Position numbers and translations under genes: made by a program
The notes under the pieces: model-generated
The model's input: the letters and a program-made list of their open reading frames with translations, nothing else
Databases searched by the model: none
What the model was told of the DNA's origin: nothing
Source of the DNA: Pseudotamlana haliotis
GTDB taxonomy: Bacteria; Bacteroidota; Bacteroidia; Flavobacteriales; Flavobacteriaceae
Reading direction: 5' to 3'
Length of the DNA stretch: 64,000 nucleotides
Assembly (NCBI RefSeq): GCF_008806375.1
Contig: NZ_WAAT01000052.1
Coordinates: forward strand, 1-64,000
In this document: positions 26,861 through 35,974 of the stretch, piece after piece
Position numbering within the stretch: position 1 is the first letter of the stretch
Layout of the letters: every line of letters begins with the position of its first letter

Positions 26861-27844
26861 ATGAAACATACCATATGTTTAGCTTTTATTGTATTGCTTT
26901 TTATCTCTTGTGGAGATAATAAAAAAAAATCTAACGCAGTAGACTTTCTTCCAGATGCATCAGGGGCTATTAATAATGTTTCGGTAGTGACCGATAATGA
27001 TTATTGGGATGGCCGTGTTGGTGATGCCATTCGTTCGGTTTTAACCAAACCTATTTATGGATTGCCCCAGGATGAACCTATGTTTAGTATCAGTCAAATT
27101 CCGTCATCTGTTTTCTCTGGTTTTGTCACTAAAAATAGAACGGTTTTAATCATAAATCCAAAAAAAGCAAAAGGTTTTAATATTGCTACAAATGTTTATG
27201 CGAAACCGCAAAAAGTCATTACGGTTTCCGGTCAAACTAAAGAAGACATTATCACAGTACTTGCAGAAAACGAAGCTGAAATTATAGATGTTTTTAGACA
27301 GGAAGAATTGGCTGAACGCCAACGTCAAATGATGAAGTCGCCGCATACCTTTAAAACCATTCAAGAAAAGTTGGGTTTAACCATGCAGTTTGCTTCCATT
27401 TATAGAAAAGCTACCGAAACAGATAGTTTTTTCTGGTTTAGAAAAGACATCACTACTGGTACGAATAATTTAATGCTTTATGAATTGCCTTTAAATGCCA
27501 TTCAACGTAATGATAGTGTGGTTAATCAGATTATCAAAATTAGAGATTCCATTGGAAAAACATATATTGAAGGGCCTATAGAAGGTTCATATATGGTTAC
27601 CGAAGATGCTTATGCGCCGTTCATTACAGAAACCACAATAGATGGTAAACCCGCGCTTGAGGTAAGAGGTATTTGGGATGTAAAAAACGCCTTTATGGGT
27701 GGGCCTTTTATTAATTATGCCATTGAGGACAAAGCTAATAACCGTTGGGTGTTTGTAGAAGGTTTTTCCTTTGCACCATCTGTTGAAAAAAGAAATTATA
27801 TGTTAGAATTAGAGTCTATTATCAAATCAGTTAAATTCGATTAA
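26861..27844 (+). CDS. DUF4837 family lipoprotein
   Basis: 327 residues from ATG 26861 (MKHTICLAFIVLLFISCGDN, lipobox Cys17). The frame extends ten codons upstream to a TTG, but that would bury the signal peptide and cross the inverted repeat. The body matches DUF4837: NDYWDGRVGDAIRSVLTKP, GLPQDEPMFSI, and a C-terminal GGPFINYAIEDKANNRWVF. The family is Bacteroidota-specific with no known activity. A strong terminator follows. Confidence 0.88.
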   Translation: MKHTICLAFIVLLFISCGDNKKKSNAVDFLPDASGAINNVSVVTDNDYWDGRVGDAIRSVLTKPIYGLPQDEPMFSISQIPSSVFSGFVTKNRTVLIINPKKAKGFNIATNVYAKPQKVITVSGQTKEDIITVLAENEAEIIDVFRQEELAERQRQMMKSPHTFKTIQEKLGLTMQFASIYRKATETDSFFWFRKDITTGTNNLMLYELPLNAIQRNDSVVNQIIKIRDSIGKTYIEGPIEGSYMVTEDAYAPFITETTIDGKPALEVRGIWDVKNAFMGGPFINYAIEDKANNRWVFVEGFSFAPSVEKRNYMLELESIIKSVKFD

Positions 27845-27871
27845 AGATTCCAATTTTAAACGATTAAAACC

Positions 27872-27906
27872 AAAAAGACCAGCAAATTTTGTTTGCTGGT
27901 CTTTTT
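27872..27906. terminator. Strong bidirectional terminator
   Basis: Perfect 15-bp stem AAAAAGACCAGCAAA / TTTGCTGGTCTTTTT with a 5-base loop, flanked by A and T runs, in the gap between convergent DUF4837 and tatA genes. Confidence 0.95.
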
Positions 27907-27925
27907 GTATTAGTATAAAAACAAT

Positions 27926-28111
27926 TTAGTCTTTTTTATCTACGCTAGTTTCTTCATCTTCTTTACTAGCATCCTTGAATTCTTTAATGCCACTACCTAA
28001 ACCGCGCATTAATTCTGGAATTTTTTTACCTCCAAATAAAAGTAAAACAACCACCACGATTAGGGCAATTTGCCAAGGTCCGATGGCTAATGGTAACATA
28101 TATAAGTTCAT
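27926..28111 (-). CDS. tatA: Sec-independent (Tat) translocase subunit TatA
   Basis: 61 residues from ATG 28111; the frame extends to a TTG at 28132 and could also start at the Met at 28099. Classic TatA layout: one N-terminal transmembrane helix with [20 protein letters not shown], a hinge with [14 protein letters not shown], an amphipathic helix [12 protein letters not shown] and an acidic tail. TatA oligomers form the pore for folded twin-arginine substrates together with TatC, which is not in this window. Confidence 0.92.
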   Translation of the reverse strand: MNLYMLPLAIGPWQIALIVVVVLLLFGGKKIPELMRGLGSGIKEFKDASKEDEETSVDKKD

Positions 28112-28245
28112 AGTTATAAATTTAAAAAACAAAGTTAATAATTAAAGTTTAATAATACCGTTTTAAGTATAACTTTAGCATTTTGTAGTTAGTAGAATTC
28201 AAAGAGACTTTGCTTGAAGAGCTCTACTATTTCATAAATTCTCTC

Positions 28246-28253
28246 TATTTTTG
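28246..28253 (+). promoter_or_regulatory. -7 promoter element for the M23 peptidase gene
   Basis: TATTTTTG (TAnnTTTG) ends only 6 bases before the ATG at 28260, so transcription would start at or near the start codon (leaderless mRNA). Confidence 0.5.
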
Positions 28254-28259
28254 CAACAC

Positions 28260-29129
28260 ATGTCAGATCAAGAAAAGAAACCAAAAAAAAGAATTAGAAA
28301 ACTACTGGATAAGTACCGGTTAGTCATTCTTAATGAAAATACTTTTGAGGAGCGTCTATCATTTAAGCTAACCCGATTAAACGTTTTTGTTATAGGGTCC
28401 TTAATGGCTGTGTTTTTTATTTCAATTACCTATTTAATTATTGCCTTAACACCCTTAAGAGAATATATTCCAGGCTATTCTTCTACAGCTTTGAAAAAGA
28501 AGGCTACCGAACTTAGTTATAAAACCGATTCTTTACAGCAAGTGATTAGTATGAATAATCGTTATTATAGCTCTATTAAAAAAGTATTAACGGGTGACGT
28601 TAGTACGGTAGATTTTAACAGAGATTCAATAATTAACGCTGTGAAAATTGAAGCTAGCGAGGTAGATTTTGCTCCGAGTCCAGAAGATTCTTTGTTGCGT
28701 GAAAAAGTAGATAAAGAAGATAAATATAATCTATTTGAATCGGCAACCTCGGCAACCAACTTTGTTTTATTTCCGCCAGTAAGTGGGGTTATTAGTGAAA
28801 ACTATAACCCAAAGAATAAGCATTATGCTGTTGATGTTACTGTAGCCAAAGACACGCCTATTTTGGCGACTGCCGATGGTGTAGTAATTTTTGCCGAATG
28901 GAGTGCCAGTACGGGCTATGTTATTATTCTTGAACATAGTGAAGGCTTAATATCTATTTATAAACACTGTTCTTCACTAACTAAAGAACAAGGCGATTTA
29001 GTAAAATCTGGTGAAGTGATTGCCACTGCTGGTAACACCGGAGAATTATCAACAGGACCACATTTACATTTTGAACTTTGGAACGACGGTTATCCAATTA
29101 ATCCTACAAACTTTATCGATTTTAATTAA
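28260..29129 (+). CDS. M23 family metallopeptidase, membrane-anchored
   Basis: 289 residues from ATG 28260 (MSDQEKKPKK); an upstream in-frame TTG overlaps the promoter box. Basic cytoplasmic N-terminus, one transmembrane helix (about 40-62), a helical linker (about 75-110), then a LytM domain: His188 and Asp192 in HYAVD, His236 in YKHCSS, His268 and His270 in GPHLHFEL. The zinc ligands are complete, so it is likely an active peptidoglycan endopeptidase in the periplasm. The stop codon is followed directly by the ATG of the GH3-family gene. Confidence 0.92.
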   Translation: MSDQEKKPKKRIRKLLDKYRLVILNENTFEERLSFKLTRLNVFVIGSLMAVFFISITYLIIALTPLREYIPGYSSTALKKKATELSYKTDSLQQVISMNNRYYSSIKKVLTGDVSTVDFNRDSIINAVKIEASEVDFAPSPEDSLLREKVDKEDKYNLFESATSATNFVLFPPVSGVISENYNPKNKHYAVDVTVAKDTPILATADGVVIFAEWSASTGYVIILEHSEGLISIYKHCSSLTKEQGDLVKSGEVIATAGNTGELSTGPHLHFELWNDGYPINPTNFIDFN

Positions 29130-30617
29130 ATGATATCAATAAAATCTGCTTTAGCAAAACCATTTGCAAAAATTATATATAAAAAGGTTCAAAAATGGGC
29201 TAATAACCCTGTGGACACTCAAAAAAAGGTGTTTGAAGAACTTATAGCACAAGGCGCAAGTACAGCTTTTGGGCAAGATCATGATTTTGTGAGTATCAAT
29301 AATCACAGTGATTTTGTGAAACGTGTACCTGTGCGCGATTATGAAGCGCTAAAACCTTATGTAGAACGTGTGGTTGCTGGTGAGCCTGATGTGCTCTGGA
29401 AAGGGAAACCTTTGTATTTTGCAAAAACTTCTGGTACGACTTCAGGGGCAAAATACATTCCGCTAACTAAGGAGAGTATGCCTAATCATGTAGAGGCTGC
29501 TAGAAATGCTATTTTATTATACATCAACGAAACTGGTAATGCCAAGTTTGTAGATGGCAAAATGATATTTTTACAAGGCAGCCCGGAGTTGAAAGAACAG
29601 AATGGTATACAATTGGGGAGATTGTCTGGAATCGTAGCTCATTATGTGCCTAAGTACCTTCAGAAGAACCGTATGCCTTCATGGGAAACCAATTGTATTG
29701 ATGATTGGGAAACTAAGGTTGATGCTGTAGTAGAGGAAACCCTTCCCGAAAATATGACGGTTATTTCTGGAATTCCGTCTTGGGTTCAAATGTATTTTGA
29801 AAAAATTCAGCAGAAAACAGGAAAGGCTGTAGGTGATGTTTTCAAAAACTTTAATCTATTCATTTTTGGAGGTGTAAATTACGAACCTTATCGTGCAAAA
29901 TTTGAAAACCTTATTGGTAGAAAAGTAGATAGCATTGAATTGTACCCTGCCAGTGAAGGCTTTTTTGCTTACCAAGACAAGCAGAACGAGAGAGGTATGT
30001 TGCTTTTGTTAAACTCAGGAATTTTTTATGAGTTTATCAAGGCTGATGAATTTTTTACTGAAAACCCAAAGCGTCTTACGATAAAGGACGTTGAGGTTGG
30101 TGTGAATTATGTGATGATTATTTCGTCAAACGCTGGACTTTGGGGCTATAACTTAGGAGATACCATTCAGTTTACTTCTACAAAACCTTATCGTGTGATT
30201 GTTTCAGGGCGTATCAAACATTTTATTTCAGCCTTTGGCGAACATGTGATAGGTAAAGAAGTGGAACAGGCCATGCAAGAAGCTACTGAAGGTACAGACA
30301 TTCGTGTTTCAGAGTTTACGGTCGCACCGCAAATTACACCAGAAGAAGGTTTGCCGTATCATGAATGGTTTATCGAATTTGAAAATGAACCACAAGATTT
30401 TTCCGCTTTGGCGAAAAAATTAGATAACTCCCTGCAAAAGCAAAACAGTTACTATTACGATTTAATTGTTGGGAAGGTTTTGCAACCCTTGAAAATAAAT
30501 TCAGTGAAAAAAGGTGGTTTTCAGGCTTATATGAAATCGCAAGGGAAGTTGGGCGGACAAAATAAAATTCCGAGATTGTCTAACGACCGAAAAATTGTTG
30601 AAGGCATTCCACAGTAA
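29130..30617 (+). CDS. GH3 auxin-responsive promoter family protein (adenylate-forming)
   Basis: 495 residues, no signal peptide. Family motifs: ATP-binding loop YFAKTSGTTSGAKYIPLT near 97-114, LYPASEGFF in the adenylation site, YELxxGDTIQF-like LGDTIQFTSTKPYR and GRIKHFISAFGEHV near the hinge. Plant GH3 enzymes adenylate acids such as indole-acetate or jasmonate and join them to amino acids. Bacterial homologues are common in Bacteroidota but their substrates are not established. The gene begins immediately after the M23 stop (no gap), so the two are translationally coupled. Confidence 0.9.
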   Translation: MISIKSALAKPFAKIIYKKVQKWANNPVDTQKKVFEELIAQGASTAFGQDHDFVSINNHSDFVKRVPVRDYEALKPYVERVVAGEPDVLWKGKPLYFAKTSGTTSGAKYIPLTKESMPNHVEAARNAILLYINETGNAKFVDGKMIFLQGSPELKEQNGIQLGRLSGIVAHYVPKYLQKNRMPSWETNCIDDWETKVDAVVEETLPENMTVISGIPSWVQMYFEKIQQKTGKAVGDVFKNFNLFIFGGVNYEPYRAKFENLIGRKVDSIELYPASEGFFAYQDKQNERGMLLLLNSGIFYEFIKADEFFTENPKRLTIKDVEVGVNYVMIISSNAGLWGYNLGDTIQFTSTKPYRVIVSGRIKHFISAFGEHVIGKEVEQAMQEATEGTDIRVSEFTVAPQITPEEGLPYHEWFIEFENEPQDFSALAKKLDNSLQKQNSYYYDLIVGKVLQPLKINSVKKGGFQAYMKSQGKLGGQNKIPRLSNDRKIVEGIPQ

Positions 30618-30634
30618 GATTAGCTCAATAATGT

Positions 30635-30642
30635 TATCTTTG
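30635..30642 (+). promoter_or_regulatory. -7 promoter element before the DUF6909-like gene
   Basis: TATCTTTG (TAnnTTTG), 20 bases before the ATG at 30663. Confidence 0.55.
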
Positions 30643-30662
30643 GCGAGCATTTAAAAGTATTT

Positions 30663-32351
30663 ATGGCGCATAAAAAACTTCATACCAGAACCCGAGCTCA
30701 AGAGAGTTCGAACGCGATAGAGCGGCTGTATATCACCATGCGTCACTTGTTTAATCGTGGGTTTTATAAGCCTATGGGGATTTCAGGCGAAACCTTGAGA
30801 GAAGCACTTTTGCTTTTAAGACCTGAAATTTATGGTTCAGTTGGTGAAGAAAAAGCTGAATTGCAAGGTTTGCTTTATGTTATTGACCGTTTGCCTCAAG
30901 GCATTGAAGAATGCACGTTTATTAATTTAACGAGTGATGAAGGCTATTCAAACTCACATTTTCAATCGATAGTCCCGAAAAAACGTCGTCGTAACTGTTA
31001 TCGTATTGATAACGAACAGATGAATATTGAAATTACACGAGGGCGATCAGAGATTTATGATATATTAACCCATCTTACGTTTATTTTTATTGAATCTCAT
31101 AAAATTGGCCAGCGTGTCTTAATTGATGAAGATGGTGCCACGACTAGGGATTGGGTGAAGCTTGAAAAAGCAGTATTATCTAAAAAGAAGTTTACTAGAG
31201 AGGAACGTGAAGTCGCTATTACGCATGCAGCCAACATATTGGGGCGTACGTTTAATGAAATACATTTAATTTATAATGAGTTTGCTACCAACTCACAGCC
31301 AGAGCGCTTTTTACATATTGTATATTGGTTGGGTAAGCTAGCTATAGAAGAACTCATTAATAAAGAAAAAAGAACCATTACCTTTAGTCCTGTGTTACGT
31401 GAACGCATAGGGCATCATATTCACGGCGAAGTATGGGCCGATACCATAAAGGAAACGCTTTTTAAAGAAGGATTACTTAATCGTCCATTACATATTATTA
31501 GTGCAAACATGCACAGCGTAATGAATACCTTTTTTGCGCAGAGTGCTTTAAAAGTCAAAAACTCTAAGAAGGATATTTTTGATATTTATGAGTCTTTAAG
31601 TCAGTCTGATAATGAAACGTCTCGCCATAAAGTCTCTAAAGAAGCCATGCAAAATGGCATGATTTATATTAAAGATACTTCAGGTGCAAATATTGATGTT
31701 CAACTATTTGATTCGGCTAAATTTGATGCCTCCAAACTTGGCATTGAAGTTTCTGAAACTATCATAAATGATGAAAAGCCTGTTATTTTGGTTATGGATT
31801 ATGCTTTTGGAGAGCAGGCCTATGAAACCATAGATGAATTACTCAAACCCTATAAAGTTGAAGATGAAGAAATACATATGAATGTAGGTTCTGTTTCTAT
31901 TATGGGGAAAGCAGGAATTTTAGAAGGTGGTAAAGGTGATATTATGATTCCTTCGGCGCATATTTTTGAAGGTACAGCCGATAATTACCCGTTTCAAAAC
32001 GAGCTTAAAAAAGAAGATTTAGAAGGTCAAGGCGTTTCGGTTTATGAAGGTTCTATGATTACGGTATTGGGAACCTCATTACAGAATAAAGATATTTTAA
32101 AATTCTTTTACAATTCCACTTGGAAAGTTATTGGTTTAGAAATGGAGGGTGCCCATTACCAGAAAGCCATTCAAGCGGCTTCAAAGGTAAGAGGTAGTAT
32201 AAGCGAAAATGTAAAAGTTCGTTATGCTTACTATGCAAGTGATAATCCATTAGAAACAGGAGCTACATTGGCGTCGGGAGGTTTAGGAACATCGGGAGTA
32301 AAACCAACATATTTAATAACAAAAACCATATTAGAACAAATACTTAATTAA
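30663..32351 (+). CDS. DUF6909-like protein with C-terminal nucleoside-phosphorylase-like domain
   Basis: 562 residues, soluble. Residues 1 to about 360 match what I recall as the Bacteroidota DUF6909 family (ERLYITMRHLFNRGFYKPMG, FINLTSDEGYSN). From about 365 the sequence takes on a PNP/UDP-phosphorylase-like pattern: PVILVMDYAFGEQAYE, VGSVSIMGKAG, GDIMIPSAHIFEGT and VIGLEMEGAHYQKAI, the last resembling the ribose-binding Met-Glu motif of nucleoside phosphorylases and AMP nucleosidase. A nucleotide- or nucleoside-binding role is plausible; the reaction is unknown. The downstream Wzz-like gene starts 6 bases after its stop. Confidence 0.72.
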   Translation: MAHKKLHTRTRAQESSNAIERLYITMRHLFNRGFYKPMGISGETLREALLLLRPEIYGSVGEEKAELQGLLYVIDRLPQGIEECTFINLTSDEGYSNSHFQSIVPKKRRRNCYRIDNEQMNIEITRGRSEIYDILTHLTFIFIESHKIGQRVLIDEDGATTRDWVKLEKAVLSKKKFTREEREVAITHAANILGRTFNEIHLIYNEFATNSQPERFLHIVYWLGKLAIEELINKEKRTITFSPVLRERIGHHIHGEVWADTIKETLFKEGLLNRPLHIISANMHSVMNTFFAQSALKVKNSKKDIFDIYESLSQSDNETSRHKVSKEAMQNGMIYIKDTSGANIDVQLFDSAKFDASKLGIEVSETIINDEKPVILVMDYAFGEQAYETIDELLKPYKVEDEEIHMNVGSVSIMGKAGILEGGKGDIMIPSAHIFEGTADNYPFQNELKKEDLEGQGVSVYEGSMITVLGTSLQNKDILKFFYNSTWKVIGLEMEGAHYQKAIQAASKVRGSISENVKVRYAYYASDNPLETGATLASGGLGTSGVKPTYLITKTILEQILN

Positions 32352-32357
32352 ATTATT

Positions 32358-33425
32358 ATGAGTAACGAAGGGCAGAAATCGCAACAGTCTGAAGAAGTAG
32401 ATTTAGGACAATTATTTAAGGTTATCGGGAGAGGTTTTGATAAGTTGTTTAAGTTTATAGCAAGCATTTTTATTGGTTTATATAGGTTGGTAATTGCTTT
32501 ACTGTCACATTTTTACCGACGTAAATTATGGTATGGTTTGGCAATAGTGATTGGAGTTGTTATTGGTTTTGTTGTAGATTCTAAATCTGATAAATTGTAT
32601 GGCGCAAATATGTTTATTGAAACTAATTTCAAGTCGGCACATCAAGTTTATGAAAATGTAAAACAGCTTCATCAATTAGCCATTGATAAAGATTCAATGA
32701 GGCTATCAAAGATTCTTGGTGTCGATCCTTCTCAAGCATCAAAACTAAAAGGGTTCTATATTAAAGCTTCTATAGATGAAAACCAGGTTGCCGAAATGTA
32801 TTCTGAGTTTTATATGAAATTAGATTCTTTATCTAGAACTACAATGACTTTTGATCGTTATTTAGGTTCTTTACATGCTACAGATTATCCAGAACACCAA
32901 ATTGGCGTGGCATCTACAAATAAATCCATTTTTCGATTAATTGAATCTAGATTTACAAATAAACTAATAGATAACCCATATTTAGAAAATTTAGTAATTA
33001 CTAATAAGAGAAATTTAGAATTGGAGGAAAATGCCTTAAAAAGTCAAATTCAGAAAACAGATTCTTTAGCTAATGAATATTTAAAAATTAGAATTAACGA
33101 ATCACGTAAAGATCCTGTTGTTGGCTCTGGAACAAACCTATATTTAGCAGGAGATAATGAATCTCAAGGATTATTAATGGATGAATCTAAAGTGATTGAA
33201 AAACGTTTAAATCTTGAGGAGTTGAGACGTGAAGTAAATCTTCGAAAAGCTGAGGAATATGGGGTAGTTAATGTATTAGGAGGCTTTCCTGAAACAGGTT
33301 ATGATATTAGAGAGTGGACCGACAAAATGAAATTTGTATTCCCTTTAGTTTTATTTGCGTTAACTTTAGGAATGTTTTCGATTTTAGGTTTAGGTAAATT
33401 CTTGGAAAACGAAACTAAGAAGTAG
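32358..33425 (+). CDS. Wzz-like chain-length determinant / polysaccharide co-polymerase-type membrane protein
   Basis: 355 residues. Topology of a Wzz-type co-polymerase: a transmembrane helix at about 57-74 preceded by a hydrophobic stretch at 31-50, a large periplasmic part with coiled-coil character (about 210-300, NLELEENALKSQIQKTDSLA), and a C-terminal transmembrane helix at about 326-346. No tyrosine-kinase domain. Its position at the head of the sugar locus supports a role in setting polymer chain length. Sequence similarity to classical Wzz is weak, so the call rests on topology and context. Confidence 0.6.
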   Translation: MSNEGQKSQQSEEVDLGQLFKVIGRGFDKLFKFIASIFIGLYRLVIALLSHFYRRKLWYGLAIVIGVVIGFVVDSKSDKLYGANMFIETNFKSAHQVYENVKQLHQLAIDKDSMRLSKILGVDPSQASKLKGFYIKASIDENQVAEMYSEFYMKLDSLSRTTMTFDRYLGSLHATDYPEHQIGVASTNKSIFRLIESRFTNKLIDNPYLENLVITNKRNLELEENALKSQIQKTDSLANEYLKIRINESRKDPVVGSGTNLYLAGDNESQGLLMDESKVIEKRLNLEELRREVNLRKAEEYGVVNVLGGFPETGYDIREWTDKMKFVFPLVLFALTLGMFSILGLGKFLENETKK

Positions 33426-33462
33426 ATGGTTTAACCATTTAAGGCATGTGTTTAGAGTATTG

Positions 33463-33470
33463 TAAATTTG
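33463..33470 (+). promoter_or_regulatory. -7 promoter element before rfbB
   Basis: TAAATTTG (TAnnTTTG), 37 bases before the rfbB ATG; probable main promoter of the rhamnose genes. Confidence 0.55.
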
Positions 33471-33507
33471 TGTCGTATAAATAAGTATCTAAATATTAAG
33501 AAGACGT

Positions 33508-34551
33508 ATGCGTATTTTAATTACAGGTGGAGCAGGGTTTATAGGTTCTCATGTGGTAAGGTTGTTTGTTGAAACTTATCCGAAATACCAAATTTTTAAT
33601 TTGGATTTACTCACTTATGCCGGCAATTTAGAGAACTTAAAAGATCTTGAAAATAAGACTAATTATACTTTTCTGAAAGGCGATATTACTGATGAAATAT
33701 TTATAGAAACCCTATTTGAAAATTATCAATTTGATGGGGTGATACACTTAGCGGCTGAGTCTCATGTTGATCGTTCGATTACAGATCCTTTGGCATTTGT
33801 AAAAACAAATGTTATAGGAACCATGGTATTACTTAATGCCTTTAAAAATTTATGGCAAGGTGATTTTGAAAATAAACGTTTTTATCACGTTAGTACTGAT
33901 GAGGTTTACGGAACACTAGGCCAAACAGGCTTGTTTACTGAAACGACTGCCTACGATCCAAATTCGCCTTATTCAGCTTCAAAAGCTAGCTCTGATCATT
34001 TTGTTCGTGCTTACGGTGAAACTTATAATTTACCCTATGTTATTTCAAATTGTTCTAATAATTATGGGCAAAATCAATTTCCTGAGAAGCTTATTCCTTT
34101 GTTTATAAATAATATCATCCACAACAAACCTTTACCGGTTTATGGCGATGGTAATTACACGCGAGACTGGTTGTATGTTAAAGATCATGCTGTTGCTATC
34201 GATATGGTTTTTCATAAAGGACAAAATGGTGAAACTTATAATATTGGTGGTTTTAATGAGTGGAAAAACATTGATTTAGTTAAATTACTTTGCGCTCAAA
34301 TGGATGATAAGTTAGGTCGAGCTCCAGGGACTTCAGAAGCCTTACTTACTTTTGTGAAAGATAGACCAGGACATGATTTAAGATATGCCATTGATGCCTC
34401 AAAAATTAAAGAAGAACTCGGCTGGGTGCCTTCAGTGACTTTTGAGCAGGGTCTTAAAAAAACAATCGATTGGTATCTGAGTAATAAAGACTGGTTAGAA
34501 AATGTGACCAGTGGTGTGTATCAATCATACTATAAAAAACAGTACAGTTAA
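33508..34551 (+). CDS. rfbB: dTDP-glucose 4,6-dehydratase
   Basis: 347 residues. Second step of dTDP-L-rhamnose synthesis. NAD-binding [10 protein letters not shown] at the N-terminus; [12 protein letters not shown]; the catalytic dehydratase triad region [10 protein letters not shown] and [10 protein letters not shown] (Tyr and Lys of YxxxK); RDWLYVKDH near the sugar site. First of the rfbBACD set, separated from rfbA by 10 bases. Confidence 0.96.
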   Translation: MRILITGGAGFIGSHVVRLFVETYPKYQIFNLDLLTYAGNLENLKDLENKTNYTFLKGDITDEIFIETLFENYQFDGVIHLAAESHVDRSITDPLAFVKTNVIGTMVLLNAFKNLWQGDFENKRFYHVSTDEVYGTLGQTGLFTETTAYDPNSPYSASKASSDHFVRAYGETYNLPYVISNCSNNYGQNQFPEKLIPLFINNIIHNKPLPVYGDGNYTRDWLYVKDHAVAIDMVFHKGQNGETYNIGGFNEWKNIDLVKLLCAQMDDKLGRAPGTSEALLTFVKDRPGHDLRYAIDASKIKEELGWVPSVTFEQGLKKTIDWYLSNKDWLENVTSGVYQSYYKKQYS

Positions 34552-34561
34552 TCTTGTTTAT

Positions 34562-35428
34562 ATGAAAGGAATAGTTTTAGCAGGAGGTTCAGGAACACGA
34601 TTACACCCACTAACTTTATCGGTGAGTAAACAGCTCATGCCTGTTTACGACAAGCCTATGATATACTACCCGATATCTACATTAATGTATGCCGGGATTA
34701 ATGAAATTTTAATTATTTCAACGCCTAAAGATTTACCCTTATTTAAAGATTTATTAGGTGATGGTAAAAAATACGGTTGCATTTTTGATTACGCCGTACA
34801 AGAAGAACCAAACGGATTAGCAGAGGCTTTCATTATTGGAGAAGATTTTGTTGGAAACGATAAGGTGGCGTTAATTTTAGGAGACAATATATTTTACGGT
34901 ACAGGGTTGTCTGATTTACTTCAAACAAATAATGATCCTGACGGTGGTATTATATATGCCTACCAGGTTCATGATCCTGAACGCTATGGCGTTGTAGAAT
35001 TTAATGATTCTGGACAGGCCATATCAATCGAAGAAAAACCGGAAGCCCCAAAATCAAGTTATGCAGTCCCAGGTATTTATTTCTATGATAATACGGTTAT
35101 AAAAATTGCTAAAAATATTAAGCCAAGCCCTAGAGGAGAACTAGAAATAACCGATGTTAATAAAGTTTACCTTGAGCAGGGCAATTTAAATGTAAGTATT
35201 TTAGACCGTGGAACAGCATGGTTGGATACAGGAACGTTTCAATCGCTTATGCAAGCATCACAGTTTGTTGAGGTGATTGAAGAAAGGCAGGGCTTAAAAA
35301 TTGGGGCAATTGAAGCTGCCGCTTATGAAATGGGATATATTGATGAAGCTGCTTTTAAAGCCTTGGCTAAACCCTTGCTTAAGAGTGGTTATGGGAAGAA
35401 TCTATTAGCACTACTGAAAAATAAATAA
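34562..35428 (+). CDS. rfbA: Glucose-1-phosphate thymidylyltransferase
   Basis: 288 residues from ATG 34562. The frame could open upstream within rfbB, but the family begins with [14 protein letters not shown]. Makes dTDP-glucose from dTTP and glucose-1-phosphate. Motifs: [56 protein letters not shown]. Length is normal. Its stop codon abuts the rfbC ATG with no gap. Confidence 0.96.
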   Translation: MKGIVLAGGSGTRLHPLTLSVSKQLMPVYDKPMIYYPISTLMYAGINEILIISTPKDLPLFKDLLGDGKKYGCIFDYAVQEEPNGLAEAFIIGEDFVGNDKVALILGDNIFYGTGLSDLLQTNNDPDGGIIYAYQVHDPERYGVVEFNDSGQAISIEEKPEAPKSSYAVPGIYFYDNTVIKIAKNIKPSPRGELEITDVNKVYLEQGNLNVSILDRGTAWLDTGTFQSLMQASQFVEVIEERQGLKIGAIEAAAYEMGYIDEAAFKALAKPLLKSGYGKNLLALLKNK

Positions 35429-35974
35429 ATGCAACTTACCGAAACAAAACTTAAAGGGTGCTTTCTTATCGAGCCTACTGTGTTTGAAGATAAAAGAGGT
35501 TATTTTTTAGAGTCTTATAATCAAAAAGCTTTTAATGAGGGTGTTGGCTCTAATGTTAATTTTGTTCAAGACAATGAATCGTATTCTTCAAGAGGGGTAT
35601 TGCGAGGCCTTCATTTTCAAAAAGGAGAATTTGCTCAAGCGAAGTTAGTACGTGTGATAAAAGGAAAGGTTTTAGATGTAGCTTTAGATTTGAGAAAAGA
35701 CTCAACTACTTATGGTGAATATTTTTCAGTAGAGTTGTCTGAAGAAAATAAAAAGCAATTATTTGTACCTCGTGGATTTGCTCATGGTTTTGTCGTGTTA
35801 AGTGAAACTGCTTTGTTTGCTTATAAATGCGATAATTTTTATAATAAATCTTCAGAAGGAGGGATTATGTATAACGATAGTACCTTAAATATAGATTGGC
35901 AATTAAATCCCGATGAATTTATAATTTCAGAAAAAGATTTAATCCTTCCAAGTTTTGAAAGCTTAAGTTTATGA
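35429..35974 (+). CDS. rfbC: dTDP-4-dehydrorhamnose 3,5-epimerase
   Basis: 181 residues, cupin fold. Motifs: FEDKRGYFLESYN, NFVQDNESYSSRGVLRGLHF with the catalytic His, DVALDLRKDSTTYG, and FVPRGFAHGFVVL. Third enzyme of dTDP-rhamnose synthesis. It overlaps rfbD by 4 bases, so translation is coupled. Confidence 0.96.
   Translation: MQLTETKLKGCFLIEPTVFEDKRGYFLESYNQKAFNEGVGSNVNFVQDNESYSSRGVLRGLHFQKGEFAQAKLVRVIKGKVLDVALDLRKDSTTYGEYFSVELSEENKKQLFVPRGFAHGFVVLSETALFAYKCDNFYNKSSEGGIMYNDSTLNIDWQLNPDEFIISEKDLILPSFESLSL

Noticed and set aside
34511-34561. Upstream GTG start giving rfbA 17 extra residues overlapping rfbB
   Set aside because: The family N-terminus is [14 protein letters not shown]; the extra residues repeat no conserved sequence.
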